A stretch of DNA of 64,000 nt, from NCBI GenBank assembly GCA_920105625.2, contig OV050031.1:50362205-50426204 (forward strand), given 5' to 3'. Below are positions 26,255 through 36,784 of this stretch, piece after piece. This DNA comes from Clusia tigrina. Its lineage: Eukaryota > Arthropoda > Insecta > Diptera > Clusiidae. The notes under the pieces were generated by a model. It was given only the letters and a program-made list of their open reading frames with translations, had not been told where the DNA came from and made no database searches. A program made the position numbers and the translations under genes. Position 1 is the first letter of the stretch, and each line of letters opens with the position of its first letter.

Positions 26255-26267
26255 GATAGTTATATTA
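26255..26267. repeat. 13-bp target-site duplication, right copy
   Basis: GATAGTTATATTA, followed by CGCACAGTATAAA, the normal continuation of the reverse-oriented monomer. Confidence 0.9.
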
Positions 26268-26619
26268 CGCACAGTATAAAATTTAGTGAATTTCGAAGTT
26301 GTATCAGTGTTTCATTTTTACTCAAAGGTAGCACTGTTATACCGATATTTTAAATTGACAATAGTTCTTTATGGTCACAAAATTTCAAGGTATTATGACG
26401 GTCCAGTAAAAAGCTACAGCATTTCAATATTGCAAACTTTGATAGTTATATTACGCGCAGTATAAAAGTTAGTGAATTTTTAAGTTGCATCAGTGTTTCA
26501 TTTTTTACTCAAGGGTAGCACTGTTATACCGATATTTCAAATTGACAAGAGTACTTTATTGTCACAAATTTCAATTTGTTATGAAGCACAAGTAAAAAGT
26601 TACAGCATTTCAATGTTGC
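26255..26619 (-). repeat. Satellite, reverse orientation, between two insertions
   Basis: About two monomers separating the non-LTR fragment from the BEL/Pao element. It stops within TTTCAATGTTGC; the usual continuation AAACTTTGATAG is replaced by the LTR. Confidence 0.95.
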
Positions 26620-27088
26620 TGTTCAGTCACACTGAACAGATCAACAATTGCACTTTATGTTTATTTTTTATCAGTACAGCGAAAATGCACCATTGAAAGA
26701 AACCAGCACACGCAAAACCAAAATTTCATATTATCAAGGCCAACACTTGCTTGTTGAACTCATTACCTTCAAAGTAGCTGCCCAGTGCATTGACTTAGGC
26801 GATCATATTTCACTTGGTTGCAATGTGCGCTAAATTATATATGGGAATGATATAATGATGTTGGCTCGTGTTTGATTATTGACAACGGTGCAGTTTTGTC
26901 CGTCACTTTATTGTTAATTATATTTAAACCAATCAGCATAAAATTGATATAAATAGTTGTACAATTCCAATAAAGAATCAGAATCACCTTAACTGCCTAA
27001 GTGTTCTCAATTAAAGTTATACGGTTTCAAGTGACCTATAACATTTCAACAAGTTCTTGGTTTATGTACCAAGGAGCTGACTTCAACA
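26620..27088 (+). repeat. 5' LTR of BEL/Pao element
   Basis: Starts TGTTCAGTCACACTGAACAG, a 7-bp inverted repeat (GTTCAGT/ACTGAAC) with a CAC loop, and ends GACTTCAACA. It is 469 bp long and matches 34,603-35,036 at an offset of 7,983 bp at the left edge. It contains a TATA-like and a polyadenylation signal (next entry). Confidence 0.92.
26948..26974 (+). promoter_or_regulatory. TATA-like box and poly(A) signal in 5' LTR
   Basis: TATAAA at 26,948-26,953 and AATAAA at 26,969-26,974. The same pair occurs in the 3' LTR at 34,931-34,936 and 34,952-34,957. Position within the LTR fits core promoter and 3'-end signals, but the two lie only 15 bp apart, so which is used for what is inference. Confidence 0.4.
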
Positions 27089-27090
27089 TT

Positions 27091-27108
27091 TGGTGACCCC
27101 GACAATTC
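27091..27108 (+). promoter_or_regulatory. tRNA primer-binding site
   Basis: TGGTGACCCCGACAATTC lies two bases after the LTR end. A TGG-initiated, C-rich stretch here is the usual site where a tRNA 3' end primes minus-strand synthesis. The tRNA identity was not determined. Confidence 0.65.
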
Positions 27109-27136
27109 AATTGAACAACGTCAATCATCTGACACC

Positions 27137-27487
27137 ATGGCTACCTTCGGCGAGCTAGTGGCACTCCAGAAAGAAACTGGGGAGGAAATTCAAGGAATCA
27201 TTAAGAATTTCAGAAAGGACCCAGCTGACAGGAAGACAACCGCTACATATTTCAAGGATCGTTTGTGGCGCCTGAACACTGCATGGGACAACTTTGAAGG
27301 AAGAGATAGCAAGCTGAGGACATTAACTGATCAGCCCTTGAATCACGAATACTTCGCATTGGCTTATTACGAACAAATCAACAAAATAGTCACTGCCCAT
27401 GTGCAGCTCTTCAATGACGAAATACAAAAACTCGAAGCACTGACTAAAACACCATACGTAGGTCCTGCTAAGACACCAGCGGATTGA
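27137..27487 (+). pseudogene. gag: BEL/Pao Gag N-terminal segment
   Basis: 117 codons from ATG (context CACCATGGCT, favourable for initiation) to an in-frame TGA at 27,485. The product is lysine/aspartate-rich and mostly helical in character, as in the N-terminal part of BEL-type gag proteins. Beyond the TGA the same frame continues without another stop until 30,074, through the ATG at 27,611. The TGA is therefore a break in a longer gag-pol frame and not a natural end. Whether such a stop could be read through in some members cannot be judged from one copy. Confidence 0.8.
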
Positions 27488-30076
27488 GCACAGCAACCTG
27501 GGATCAGCAACACTAAACAACACGAAGCACTTGGATCAGGACCAGTCAAATACCAATCACGAAAATCTTCAGGCGGTTCAACCAAGACAGAAGGCACCAT
27601 TGCAAGCACTGTGCGTAAACAGCACGAATTAATGATGTCACTACAACGACTTCTTTGTGGAATCTCAACAATCGCTGAGGACCAATCACGCAAATTCTTT
27701 GAAGAAAACATTGCGCGACTTAAAAGATTGTGGAACGAAATTGATACCACAAACTTCAAAGTATGGGAAGAGTCCCCAGCACCGGAAGAGGAGGGCTACG
27801 ATTTCAATGCCTATCTCGAGATGGAACACCAGGTGCATTGCCGGCTAATAGAGCTTTCCACAAAATCAGGAAAAAGGGAACTTCCAGAAGTAGTTGAGCA
27901 ACAAGCCTTCCGGTTACCACAAATCACCATACCCAAATTTGATGGTGATTACTTAAAATGGAACCAATTCTACGACATATTTACAGAAATGGTTCATAAA
28001 TCGCCAATTTCACCAGTTCAAAAAATGTGGTACCTGAAGGCCAATTTGGCGGGAGAAGCTGAGCGGGTAATCAGGCATCTCACATTGACTCAATACACTT
28101 ATGAAACAGCATGGAAATTGCTCCAGGAGAGGTACAACAACAAGAGAGTGCTAACTTCCACTTTGATTCAGCGAATACTAGGACATCCAAGTCTCTCATC
28201 TGACACAGCTTTGTCGACAACTATAAAAAATCTCCACGATGCTGTACGCGAAAGTCTGCTGGCGCTCGAAAACCTAGGCGTATCTACGTTATCTTGGGAT
28301 CCATTGCTGCTACATCTTCTCATCAAAAAACTAGATTGCCAAAACCATATATTATATGAGCAATCATTGGAAAGTCCTAAGCAGCTACAAACTATTGATG
28401 ACTTCCTGCATTTCCTCGAAAACCGGTTTCAATCTTTAGAGGCTCTCGTGGGGAGGGAAAGACAAAACGCATCAAGAGTTATAGCATCGGTAGCATCAGC
28501 TTCCACTTGCAGGTATTGCTCGGGCAAGGACCACCCCCTGTACCATTGCAAGGGATTCCTGCAATTATCTGCGGTAAATCGATTGAATTGGGCTAAAAAA
28601 CAAAGGCTCTGTTTCAATTGCCTTAAAAATGATCACACTTTACGAGACTGCAAATCTCGGAGCTGCACCAAGTGTAACAAAAAGCACAATTCATTGTTAC
28701 ATTTGGAATCGAAGGATCCAGCGCCAACAAATAGCCAACAAATAGCAAGATCAAATCAACAATCCAGTACAGAAACTAAGTTGACTGCAACCAATTCTTC
28801 GGTAACATTAGCTGCAGCTAACACCTTGGCGGCCTGCCAGGGCTATGTCTTACTAGCAACAGCTAAAGTCAAAATCACAGCAAATAACGGACAATCTGAT
28901 GTTTTCAGGGCAATCTTGGATTCTGGGTCTCAGATCAACCTAGTAACTGAGCGACTCATTAAGAAATTGACTATTGCTCCAACCAAGGCTGCATTAAGCA
29001 TTGAAGGCATTGGTCAAAGAGTGAAGACTGCAACTCAACGGGTCAACGTGAAACTACAATCAAGAACAGGCCATTTCGAAACCAGACTAGAGGCTTTTGT
29101 ACTACAAACAATCATTCCAGCTCAACCAGCTCAACAAATAGACGTCTCATCATGGTTGATTCCTGAAAACATACAATTAGCTGACCCGGAATTTAACCAA
29201 CCAGGAAAAATCGATGTCCTGGGTGCTGAGTTCTACTTCAGTTTAATGGCAACGGGCCAAATCCAACTATCCACTGATCTACTAGTGCTACAAAATACAT
29301 CATTGCGCTGGATCATAGGTGGAAAGAGCAAGGGTGAGTCGACAAGCACGGCAACCTGCGCGGTTTACAGTGAGGACGAAGTATCAACCAACGAATTGAT
29401 AATGCAATTTTGGAAGCTTGATGACGCCAGGGAAGCCAATGATAATCTGACGATCGCAGAAAGGCAATGCGAAACTCATTTCATACAAACCGTGCGTAAA
29501 ATCACAGAAGGCCGATACATAGTAAGACTATCATTTTCCGAAGATCCAAGCACCTTGGGAGAGTCAAAAAATCTTGCATATAAAAGATTCCTGGCAATAG
29601 AACGGCGTATGGAAAGGAACCCTCCATTAAAGGCACAATACGCCGAATTCATGAGGCAATATGAAAAGTTAGGACACATGAGCGTAATCAACCCCGAAAA
29701 CATTTTACACCCGCATTACTTCATTCTTCATCACAGCGTGCTTAAGCCAGAAAGCACTACGACAAAGCTGAGGGTTGTGTTGGATGCATCAGCCAAAACT
29801 GCATCTGGACTAGCCCTAAATGACATAATGTACACTGGCCCAACGGTTCAAAGTGATTTATTCTCAATACTGTTGCGCTTCCGACTACCAAAATTTGTCT
29901 TCACAACAGACATCGAAAAGATGTACCGACAAATCCTAGTCGTCCCAGCCGATAGAATGCTACAGTTGATTATGTGGAGAGAAAATGAGAACAAGCCCAT
30001 AAGGTACTATCAGCTTAATACAATAACTTATGGAACATCGTCAGCACCATATTTGGCCACAAAGTGCCTACAATAG
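27488..30076 (+). pseudogene. pol: BEL/Pao gag-protease-reverse transcriptase segment
   Basis: Open for 862 codons; the first in-frame ATG is at 27,611. Counting from that ATG: a DUF1759-type gag region at about 105-245 (ITIPKFDGDYLKWNQFYDIF), Cys/His knuckles at about 300-356, including C-x2-C-x4-H-x4-C at CFNCLKNDHTLRDC, and an aspartic protease motif AILDSGSQINLV at about 434-445. The N-terminal half of the reverse transcriptase follows at about 690-820, with LRVVLDAS near 720 and FTTDIEKMYRQI near 764. It stops at TAG 30,074-30,076, just before the YVDD box. CAG to TAG would explain the stop, since related proteins often have Gln here. Gag packages RNA, the protease matures the polyprotein and the polymerase copies RNA to DNA. 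Confidence 0.92.
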
Positions 30077-30531
30077 TTAGCAGAGAAAAACATCGGAAGG
30101 TTCCCACTAGGCGTACAAATATTACGTGACGATTTCTATGTCGATGATGGCGTGAGTGGCTGAGACAGCCTATCCACGGCTGTCGAAATGCAGAAACAAT
30201 TGACAACACTACTCCACGGTTCAGGATTCAAACTACGGAAATGGTGCGCCAATCATCCTCAGCTGCTAGATATCTATATAGTATATCTCCAGAGGATCAG
30301 GAAGTTAATCTCGACTTTGAAAACTCCTCGACCAAGACATTAGGACTAACCTGGATGCCAAAATCTGATCTATTCTGTATAAAGGCGGAGTTACCATATA
30401 ATACAACAATAACAAAACGCACTATAATATCAGACATAGCCAGAATATTTGATCCATTAGGTCTCGTAGGTCCAGTGGTCATCACGGCAAAAATATTTAT
30501 CCAACAACTGTGGCAACTGCAGATATCTTGA
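30077..30531 (+). pseudogene. pol: BEL/Pao reverse transcriptase C-terminal part
   Basis: Continues the same frame after the TAG. The catalytic YVDD is at 30,137-30,148. An in-frame TGA follows at 30,161-30,163. A frame change lies around 30,270-30,290 in a TA-rich stretch (GATATCTATATAGTATATCT) that looks like a small insertion of length 2 modulo 3. From there the frame starting at ATG 30,241 carries the conserved KTLGLTWMPKSDLF and IARIFDPLGLVGPV segments typical of the BEL thumb/connection region. It ends at TGA 30,529, where related elements have Trp. Confidence 0.88.
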
Positions 30532-32433
30532 GATGAACATCTACCAGCAGAAATGCGGAGAAAATGGACTACTTTCCGTAGAAACTTAAAGGAATTAAAT
30601 GACACACGTATCTCCAGGCACGTTTTCAACGGTCAGAAACCGATAATGACAGAGATTCATACGTTCGTAGATGCCTCCGAGAAGGCATATGGCGCTGCTG
30701 TTTATCTACGATCGAGGCTTCAAGATAACAGAATAATTGTTAGACTTTTGTGTGCCAAATCACGTGTCGCACCTCTCAAGGAACAAACGCTGCCTCGTTT
30801 AGAATTATGTGCAGCAGTGTTAGGAGTCGAGCTAGAATCAAGAGTAAAACGGGATTTACACTTAGCCAACAACACTTCTCATTTCTGGTCAGACTCGGAA
30901 ATTGTATTATCTTGGATAAATTCGTCATCATCATCCTTGCGAACATTTGTTGCTTACAGAGTAAACACAATCCAGAAACTCTCTAGCGCTCACCAGTGGC
31001 GCCATGTATCCTCCAAGGACAATCCTGCAGACGTCATCTCTCGAGGGCTTCAGCCAAATAAACTCATGACTTGCAATATATGGTTCTATTGGCCCATCTT
31101 TCTACATGGAATGGAATCACACTGGCCGAAACCATCTTTAAGGGAACACCACATTCCAACGGACTTAGAACAAAAACACAAGGCTCCGATTGTGGCAACC
31201 ACAACCACCTGCACAGGACTAGAATATATAATTTACAACGTGAAGCATGGTAACTCATTTAAAGTTCTACAAAGAACCATTGGATATGTTCTAAGGTTCA
31301 TTAAAAATCTAAAACTGTCAAAAGATAAACGTTCATCACAGAAATCGTTAACTTCTGAGGAGTTGGACGCATCATTAACGATCATAGTAAGAACCATACA
31401 AGCCTCTGAGATCGAGCATGAAATCAAACAATTAAGAAAACAAAATGGAATCGACAGAGCCAGCCCACTCAGCAGCTTATCCCCTTTCATAGACGACAAT
31501 GGCGTGCTACGAGTTGGTGGGCGATTAGCTGCATCAACTTTATCATATGATGCTAAACATCCAATGCTGCTTCCATACAATGACCCAATTTCAAAAATTA
31601 TACTTGCCATGATACATGAGAGTAATTTGCATTGTGGTCCACAGACCCTGTTACCAGCATCTAGGCAGCGATTTTTGGTCATAAAAGGAAAGACAATGGC
31701 ACGAAATATTGTGCAAAAATGCATTCGCTGCACCAGAGCTAGGCCGAAGCTATACAAGCAAGTGATGGGAAACCTGCCTTCAACCAGAGTCACTCAAGCA
31801 CGACCATTCGTCAACGCCGGTGTCGATTATTGTGGACCCTTCTGGGTACACTACAAGATCCGTGGAAAAAAACCACATAAGGTTTATATCGCCGTCTTCT
31901 GCTGCTTTGCCACAAAGGCAGTTCATTTAGAGGTAGTCAGCGATTTAATTACCGAAGCCTTCATTGGATCACTAAAACGTTTTACGTCTCGTCGTGGCCG
32001 ATGTGATACCATATACTCGGACAATGCAACTAATTTTGTCGGAGCTAAAAATAAACTAGAAGAGCTAAACGACTCCATTTTTGCCAACGACTCTCGGGAG
32101 AAAATCATTAAAACTTGCAGTGATCGTGTAATAAATTTCAAATTCATACCCCCTAGAGCTCCACACTTTGGGGGCTTATGGGAGGCTGCGGTCAAATCAG
32201 CGAAAGATCTATTGCTTCGGAACGTTTCAACAGTCTCGCTCACGTATGAAGAGCTTGAAACCGTTGTCATCGAAATAGAAGCAATCCTTAACTCTCGACC
32301 GTTAACTCCAATATCAACAGATCCAAACGATTTAACAACATTAACACCGGAACATTTTCTTATTGGAGAACCATTGACTGCACAAATAGACAGAGGCACG
32401 CCAAGTTTCAAGATTTCCATGCCAACAAGATGA
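30532..32433 (+). pseudogene. pol: BEL/Pao RNase H and integrase segment
   Basis: Same frame as the preceding segment; the first ATG is at 30,553 and 626 codons follow from it. RNase H-like domain: [17 protein letters not shown] near residue 36, [12 protein letters not shown] near 80, [12 protein letters not shown] near 111, and [15 protein letters not shown] near 151. The integrase zinc-binding H-H-C-C is at about H355, H360, C390 and C393. The catalytic core carries D425 (VDYCGPF), D490 (YSDNATNF) and E544 (GGLWEAAVK), so the DDE triad is intact. It ends at TGA 32,431-32,433, at a position where Trp is expected (R-W-K). The frame continues directly afterwards. Confidence 0.92.
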
Positions 32434-32942
32434 AAATTGGTGACACAACTCAAGCATGAATTCTGGGATCGTTGGTCCCGTGAATACCTCAATCAACTAC
32501 AGCAAAAACATAAGTGGAAGGACCAATCACAAAATATCCGGGAAGGACAAATGGTTATTATCAAGGAAGATAATGTGCCCACCTTACAATGGCCACTTGG
32601 AAGAATACAACGAGTCTACAAGGAAACGACGGAATGGTGCGAGTGGTAGACGTAAAAACATCAACAGGTGTGTGGAAACGTCCGATTCACAGACTTGCAC
32701 CACTTTTTAGTGAGAAGGTTTCTGAATGCCCAGACATAAATCGAGATTCATTACAAGATGCGCAGCCTGAGCAACAACAGATATCATTAACTTCTGAGGA
32801 TAATTTAAATTACATACCCAGAAAGCGACGGAAACCAACTAACAATACCATTCTCGTAACATTTCTTCTATCCCTACTGTTACTTCCTGGGCAATACTAT
32901 TTAGGTTCAAAATTTTGGTACAAATCCTGGAATATACTTTGA
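32434..32942 (+). pseudogene. pol: Integrase C-terminal region and env leader
   Basis: Continues the pol frame after the TGA, with the DUF5641-like tail of BEL integrases (EGQMVIIKEDNVPTLQWPLG). A one-base frame change near 32,615-32,630 moves the reading to the frame of ATG 32,589, which holds VRVVDVKTSTGVWKRPIHRL and then a basic stretch and a hydrophobic segment (ILVTFLLSLLLLPG, about 32,852-32,893). That segment looks like a signal peptide or leader for the env-like part. No stop separates pol from env before 32,940, which suggests a single gag-pol-env frame in the ancestor, as in roo. Confidence 0.75.
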
Positions 32943-34567
32943 AGGAATTGGCATAACAAGGATTGTCACAGCGGAATGGAAATTGGTGGTCTACTACGAT
33001 TTGAATCCATTCTGGGAAGAAATGAAAATATTCTCGTCTGGGGTAGGGACCCTTCAACGTCTGTGCTCAAGACTACAACAAGATACTGCCTGCGACGTCC
33101 TGATTAAGAATTTTGACGACACAACAAAGGAGCTTACTCAGGACAGGGATCTGCTCTCGACTAGTCGTCCAAGGAGAGCAGCCCTCAATATCGTTGGAAA
33201 TGTCGCTCGTACCTTGTTCGGTGTTCTGGACTCTGACTATGCGGAACAGATGTCGGAAATAATCAACAACGTTAAGACAGACGAAGCTCACACTATAAGG
33301 CTTCTTAAAAACCAAACCTCTATCATTGATTCCACCATAAATGTCATCAAACACAATGCGCTTACAACAAAATAAAATATCGTAGATCTGCAGCAGAAGA
33401 TGAACTCTATGATGAAACAAATGGAAATTGAAGGAGAACAAATCAAATTCTTCCAACTCTTTGCACCATTTTCAAACCAATTAACACTGATGGCAATCAA
33501 TTTACAGCGGGTACAGGCAGAAGTAATAAGTGTACTCACTGACACCCACCATGGAAAAATCAGTCCGTTACTAATCACGCCTCAACAACTGAAGAATGAA
33601 ATCAACATTATTAAGGCCCATCTTCCTCCATTACGACTTCTGCCCATAGAACAAGATAATTTGGTGAAGTTCTACAAAATCATGAAAGCGGAGGGAGCAA
33701 TAACCAAGAATGAGGTCATCTTGCCATTAATCGATCAACAATCCTTTGATCTTTTTAATCTCATCCCAATTCCTATGGTCAAAAAAAAAAATTATGATCA
33801 CTATTGCAACCGATGCACAATTCTTAGCAGTAAATGCTCATCGAGATGAGTACATTCCACTGAGTGCAACCGATATGAGAGCATGTTTTAAATCTAAGGA
33901 AGACACATACATCTGCGATAACAAGAAACCCATATTTGGAAAGGAATCATCCATGCATTCCTGCGAAATTCACATGTTCAACGGCAAGAATACTACGCAA
34001 TGCAGACTGACACAACTTCAAGGAACCCTGGCATGGATACAAATGCATCACAGAAATCAATGGATATTTTCAACTACGTCAGACTATGAAATATCAGCAG
34101 TCTGTTGCACAAATCTGACGCAATTAATACTATCAGGATCCGGCATATTAATAATAAAGCCTAACTGTGTAATTAAGGGAAACCTAGTCACCATTCAAGG
34201 CTTCCATACATCGTCTAGCACCATACATACATCATACGCCAGATTCATGGTCATCCAAAACATCAATACATCTGAGGAAAGAAAACGGATTTTCAATACA
34301 TCATACACCAAATTTGACACCAAATTTGAAGAACTCACCATACTCCAAAACCAACTGGCAAGTGAAGAATTCACCAATCTACCAAATTTAATACAGTCCA
34401 ACAGCCAGCATCAGCATGCGGTAAGCTACTCCGCACTCATCATTTCCACGTTTCTTCTCATCATAATACTGAAATTAAAACGTAAGCGCAGTGCTCCGAC
34501 TATCCCCACACCTCAACCACGTCAGCGACAGCAAACAAATGAATCATCTTTCACTGTTCACATATAA
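32943..34567 (+). pseudogene. env: Env-like glycoprotein remnant of BEL/Pao element
   Basis: Three open pieces: about 32,917-33,375, then 33,376-33,849 in the same frame after a TAA at 33,373, then 33,746-34,567 in another frame. The break between the last two coincides with an A11 run at 33,781-33,791. The first piece has a furin-type basic site (RPRR, 33,166-33,177) directly followed by a glycine/alanine-rich hydrophobic stretch. That layout is known from insect errantivirus envelope proteins and baculovirus F-type fusion proteins. The last piece is cysteine-rich and ends in a transmembrane segment (ALIISTFLLIIIL, about 34,430-34,468) and a short basic tail. The copy is not expressible as one protein. 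Family assignment is from layout only. Confidence 0.75.
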
Positions 34568-34602
34568 TCCAAAATTGAGCAAATACTCAACGCCCGGCAG
34601 AA

Positions 34603-35036
34603 TTTTCAGTCACACTGAACAGATCAACAATTGCACTTAATGTTTATTTTTTATCAGTACAGCGAAAATGCACCATTGGCAGAAACCAGCACACGCAAAA
34701 CCAAAATTTCATATTATCAAGGCCAACACTTGCTTGTTGAACTCATTCCCTTCAAAGTAGCTGCCCAGTGCATGGACTTAGGCGATCATATTTCACTTGG
34801 TTGCAATGTGCGCTAAAGTATGTATGGGAATGATATAATGATGTTGGCTCGTGTTTGATTATTGACAACGGTGCAGTTTTGTCTGTCAATTTATTGTTAA
34901 TTATATTTAAACCAATCAGCATAAAATTGATATAAATAATTGTACAATTCCAATAAAGAATCAGAATCACCTTAACTGCCTACCTATAACATTTCAACAA
35001 GTTCTTGGTTTATGTACCAAGGAGCTATCTTCAACA
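34603..35036 (+). repeat. 3' LTR of BEL/Pao element
   Basis: Begins TTTTCAGTCACACTGAACAG; the G of the TG start has become T. It ends ATCTTCAACA. It is 434 bp long; the shortfall against the 5' LTR is a 35-bp deletion between GCCTA and CCTATAAC, beginning with AGTGTTCTCAATT in the 5' copy. The 35 bp before it (34,568-34,602) hold the end of the internal region with only a weak purine tract (CGGCAGAA). Confidence 0.9.
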
Positions 35037-35042
35037 TTTGAG

Positions 35043-35144
35043 CTTAACTGCCTAAGTGTTCTCTATTACAGTTATACGGTTTCAAGTGACCTATAGCATT
35101 TCAACTAGCTCTTGGTTTATGTACCAAGGAGCTGACTTCAACCG
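35043..35144 (+). repeat. Extra BEL LTR 3' tail
   Basis: After the 3' LTR come TTTGAG, whose first four bases equal the start of the element's internal region, and then about 102 bp matching the LTR end from CTTAACTGCCTAAGTG to GACTTCAAC. It keeps the 35-bp segment missing from the adjacent LTR and has its own point differences (TCTCT, TTACAG, ATAGCA, CTAGCTC). It is therefore not a simple slip of the neighbouring LTR. Confidence 0.85.
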
Positions 35145-36781
35145 TTTTTTAGTTATATTACGCACAGTATAAAAGTTAGTGAACTTTGAAGTTACATCAG
35201 TGTTTTATTTTTTACTCAAGGGTAGCACTCTTATGCCGATATTTGAAATTGACAATAGTACTTTATTGTCACAAAATTTCAAGTTCTTATGATGCACCAG
35301 TAAATAGTTACAGCATTTCAATGTTGCAAACTTTGATAGTTATATTACGCACAGTATAAAATTTAGTTTATTTTGAAGTTGTATCAGTGTTTCATTTTTA
35401 CTCAAAGGTAGCACTGTTATACCGATCTTTTAAATTGACAATTGTACTTTATGGTCACAAAATTTTAAGGTATTATGACGCTCCAGTAAAAAGTTACAGC
35501 ATTTCATTATTGCAAACTTTGATAGTTATATTACGCACAGTATAAAAATTAGTGAATTTTGAAGTTGCATCAGTGTTTCATTTTTTACTCAAAGGTAGTA
35601 CTGCTATACCGATATTTTAAATTGACAATAGTACTTTATTGTCACAAAATTTCAAGGTATTATGATGGTCCAGTAAAAAGTTACAGCATTTCAATATTGC
35701 AAACTTTGATAGTTATGTTACGCACAGTATAAAAGTTAGTGAACTTTGAAGTTGTATCATTGTTTCATTTTTTACTCAAGGGAAGCACTGTTATACCGAT
35801 ATCTCAAACTGACAATAGTACTTTATTGTTACAAAATTTCAAGTTTTGATGAAGCACCAGTAAAAATTTACAGCATTTCAATGTTGCAAACTTTTTTAGT
35901 TATATTACGCACAGTATAAAAGTTTGTGAATTTTTAAGTTACATCAGTGTTTTATTTTTTAATCAAGGGTAGCACTGTTATGCCGATATTAGAAATTGAC
36001 AATAGTACTTTATTGTAATAAAATTTCAATGTCTTATGACGCACCAGTAAAAAGTTATAGCATTTCAATGTTCCAAACTTTGATAGTTATATTACGGACA
36101 GTATAAAATTTAGTGAATTTTGAAGTTGCATCAGTGTTTAATTTTTTCCTCAAAGGTAGCACTGTTATACCGATCTTTTAAATTGACAATAGTACTTTAT
36201 GGTCACAAAATTTGAAGGTATTATGACGCTCCAGCAAAAAGTTACAGCATTTCAATATTGCAAACTTTGATAGTTATATTACGCACAGTATAAACATTAG
36301 TGAATTTTGAAGTTGCATCAGTTTTTCATTTTTTACTCAAAGGTAGCACTGTTATACCGATATTTTAAATTGACAATAGTACTTTATTGTCACAAAATTT
36401 CAAGGTATTATGACGCTCCAGTAAAAAGTTACAGCATTTCAATATTGCAAACTTTGATAGCTATGTTACGCACAGTATAAAAGTTAGTGACTTTTGAAGT
36501 TGCATCAGTGTTTCATTTTTTACCCAAAGGTAGTTGTGTTATACCGATATTTTAAATTGACAATAGTACTTTATTGTCACAAAATTTCAAGGTATTATGA
36601 CGCCCAAGTAAAAAGTTACAGCATTTGAATATTGCAAACTTTGATAGTTATGTTACGCACAGTATAAAAGTTAGTGAACTTTGAAGTTGTATCATTGTTT
36701 CATTTTTTACTCAAGGGTAGCACTGTTATACCGATATTTCAAATTGACAAGAGTATTTTATTGTCACAAAATTTCAATTTG

Positions 36782-36784
36782 TTA
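36782..36784 (-). other. Empty site paralogous to the MITE insertion
   Basis: Here the satellite reads CAATTTGTTATGAAGCACC uninterrupted, with one TTA. The sister copy has the 515-bp element between two TTA copies at 39,166-39,686. Flanks match on both sides for at least a monomer, with few differences. Confidence 0.8.

Larger units (their letters stand above)
26620..35036 (+). mobile_element. BEL/Pao LTR retrotransposon with env-like region (roo-like), degenerate
   Basis: An 8,417-bp element: 469-bp 5' LTR, primer-binding site, gag, pol (protease, reverse transcriptase, RNase H, integrase), env-like region, 434-bp 3' LTR. BEL/Pao membership rests on the DUF1759-type gag region, the protease motif LDSGSQ, the YVDD reverse transcriptase motif and the domain order. 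The LTR start, TGTTC then GAACA-like text, resembles roo of Drosophila. The coding part lies in one frame for long stretches, with in-frame stops at 27,485, 30,074, 30,161, 30,529, 32,431 and 33,373. Frame changes occur near 30,270-30,290, 32,615-32,630, 32,890-32,915 and at an A11 run at 33,781-33,791. The two LTRs differ at about ten positions plus a 35-bp deletion, so the insertion is not recent. No clean target-site duplication is visible. Confidence 0.95.

Noticed and set aside
31233..32492. Long minus-strand open frames within the BEL element (31,233-31,793 and 31,923-32,492)
   Set aside because: Antisense shadows of the integrase region, whose plus-strand frame contains the full DDE and zinc motifs.
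26608..35160. Target-site duplication of the BEL element
   Set aside because: Left flank CAATGTTGC and right flank CGTTTTTTAG share no direct repeat. About ten satellite bases appear lost at the right edge.
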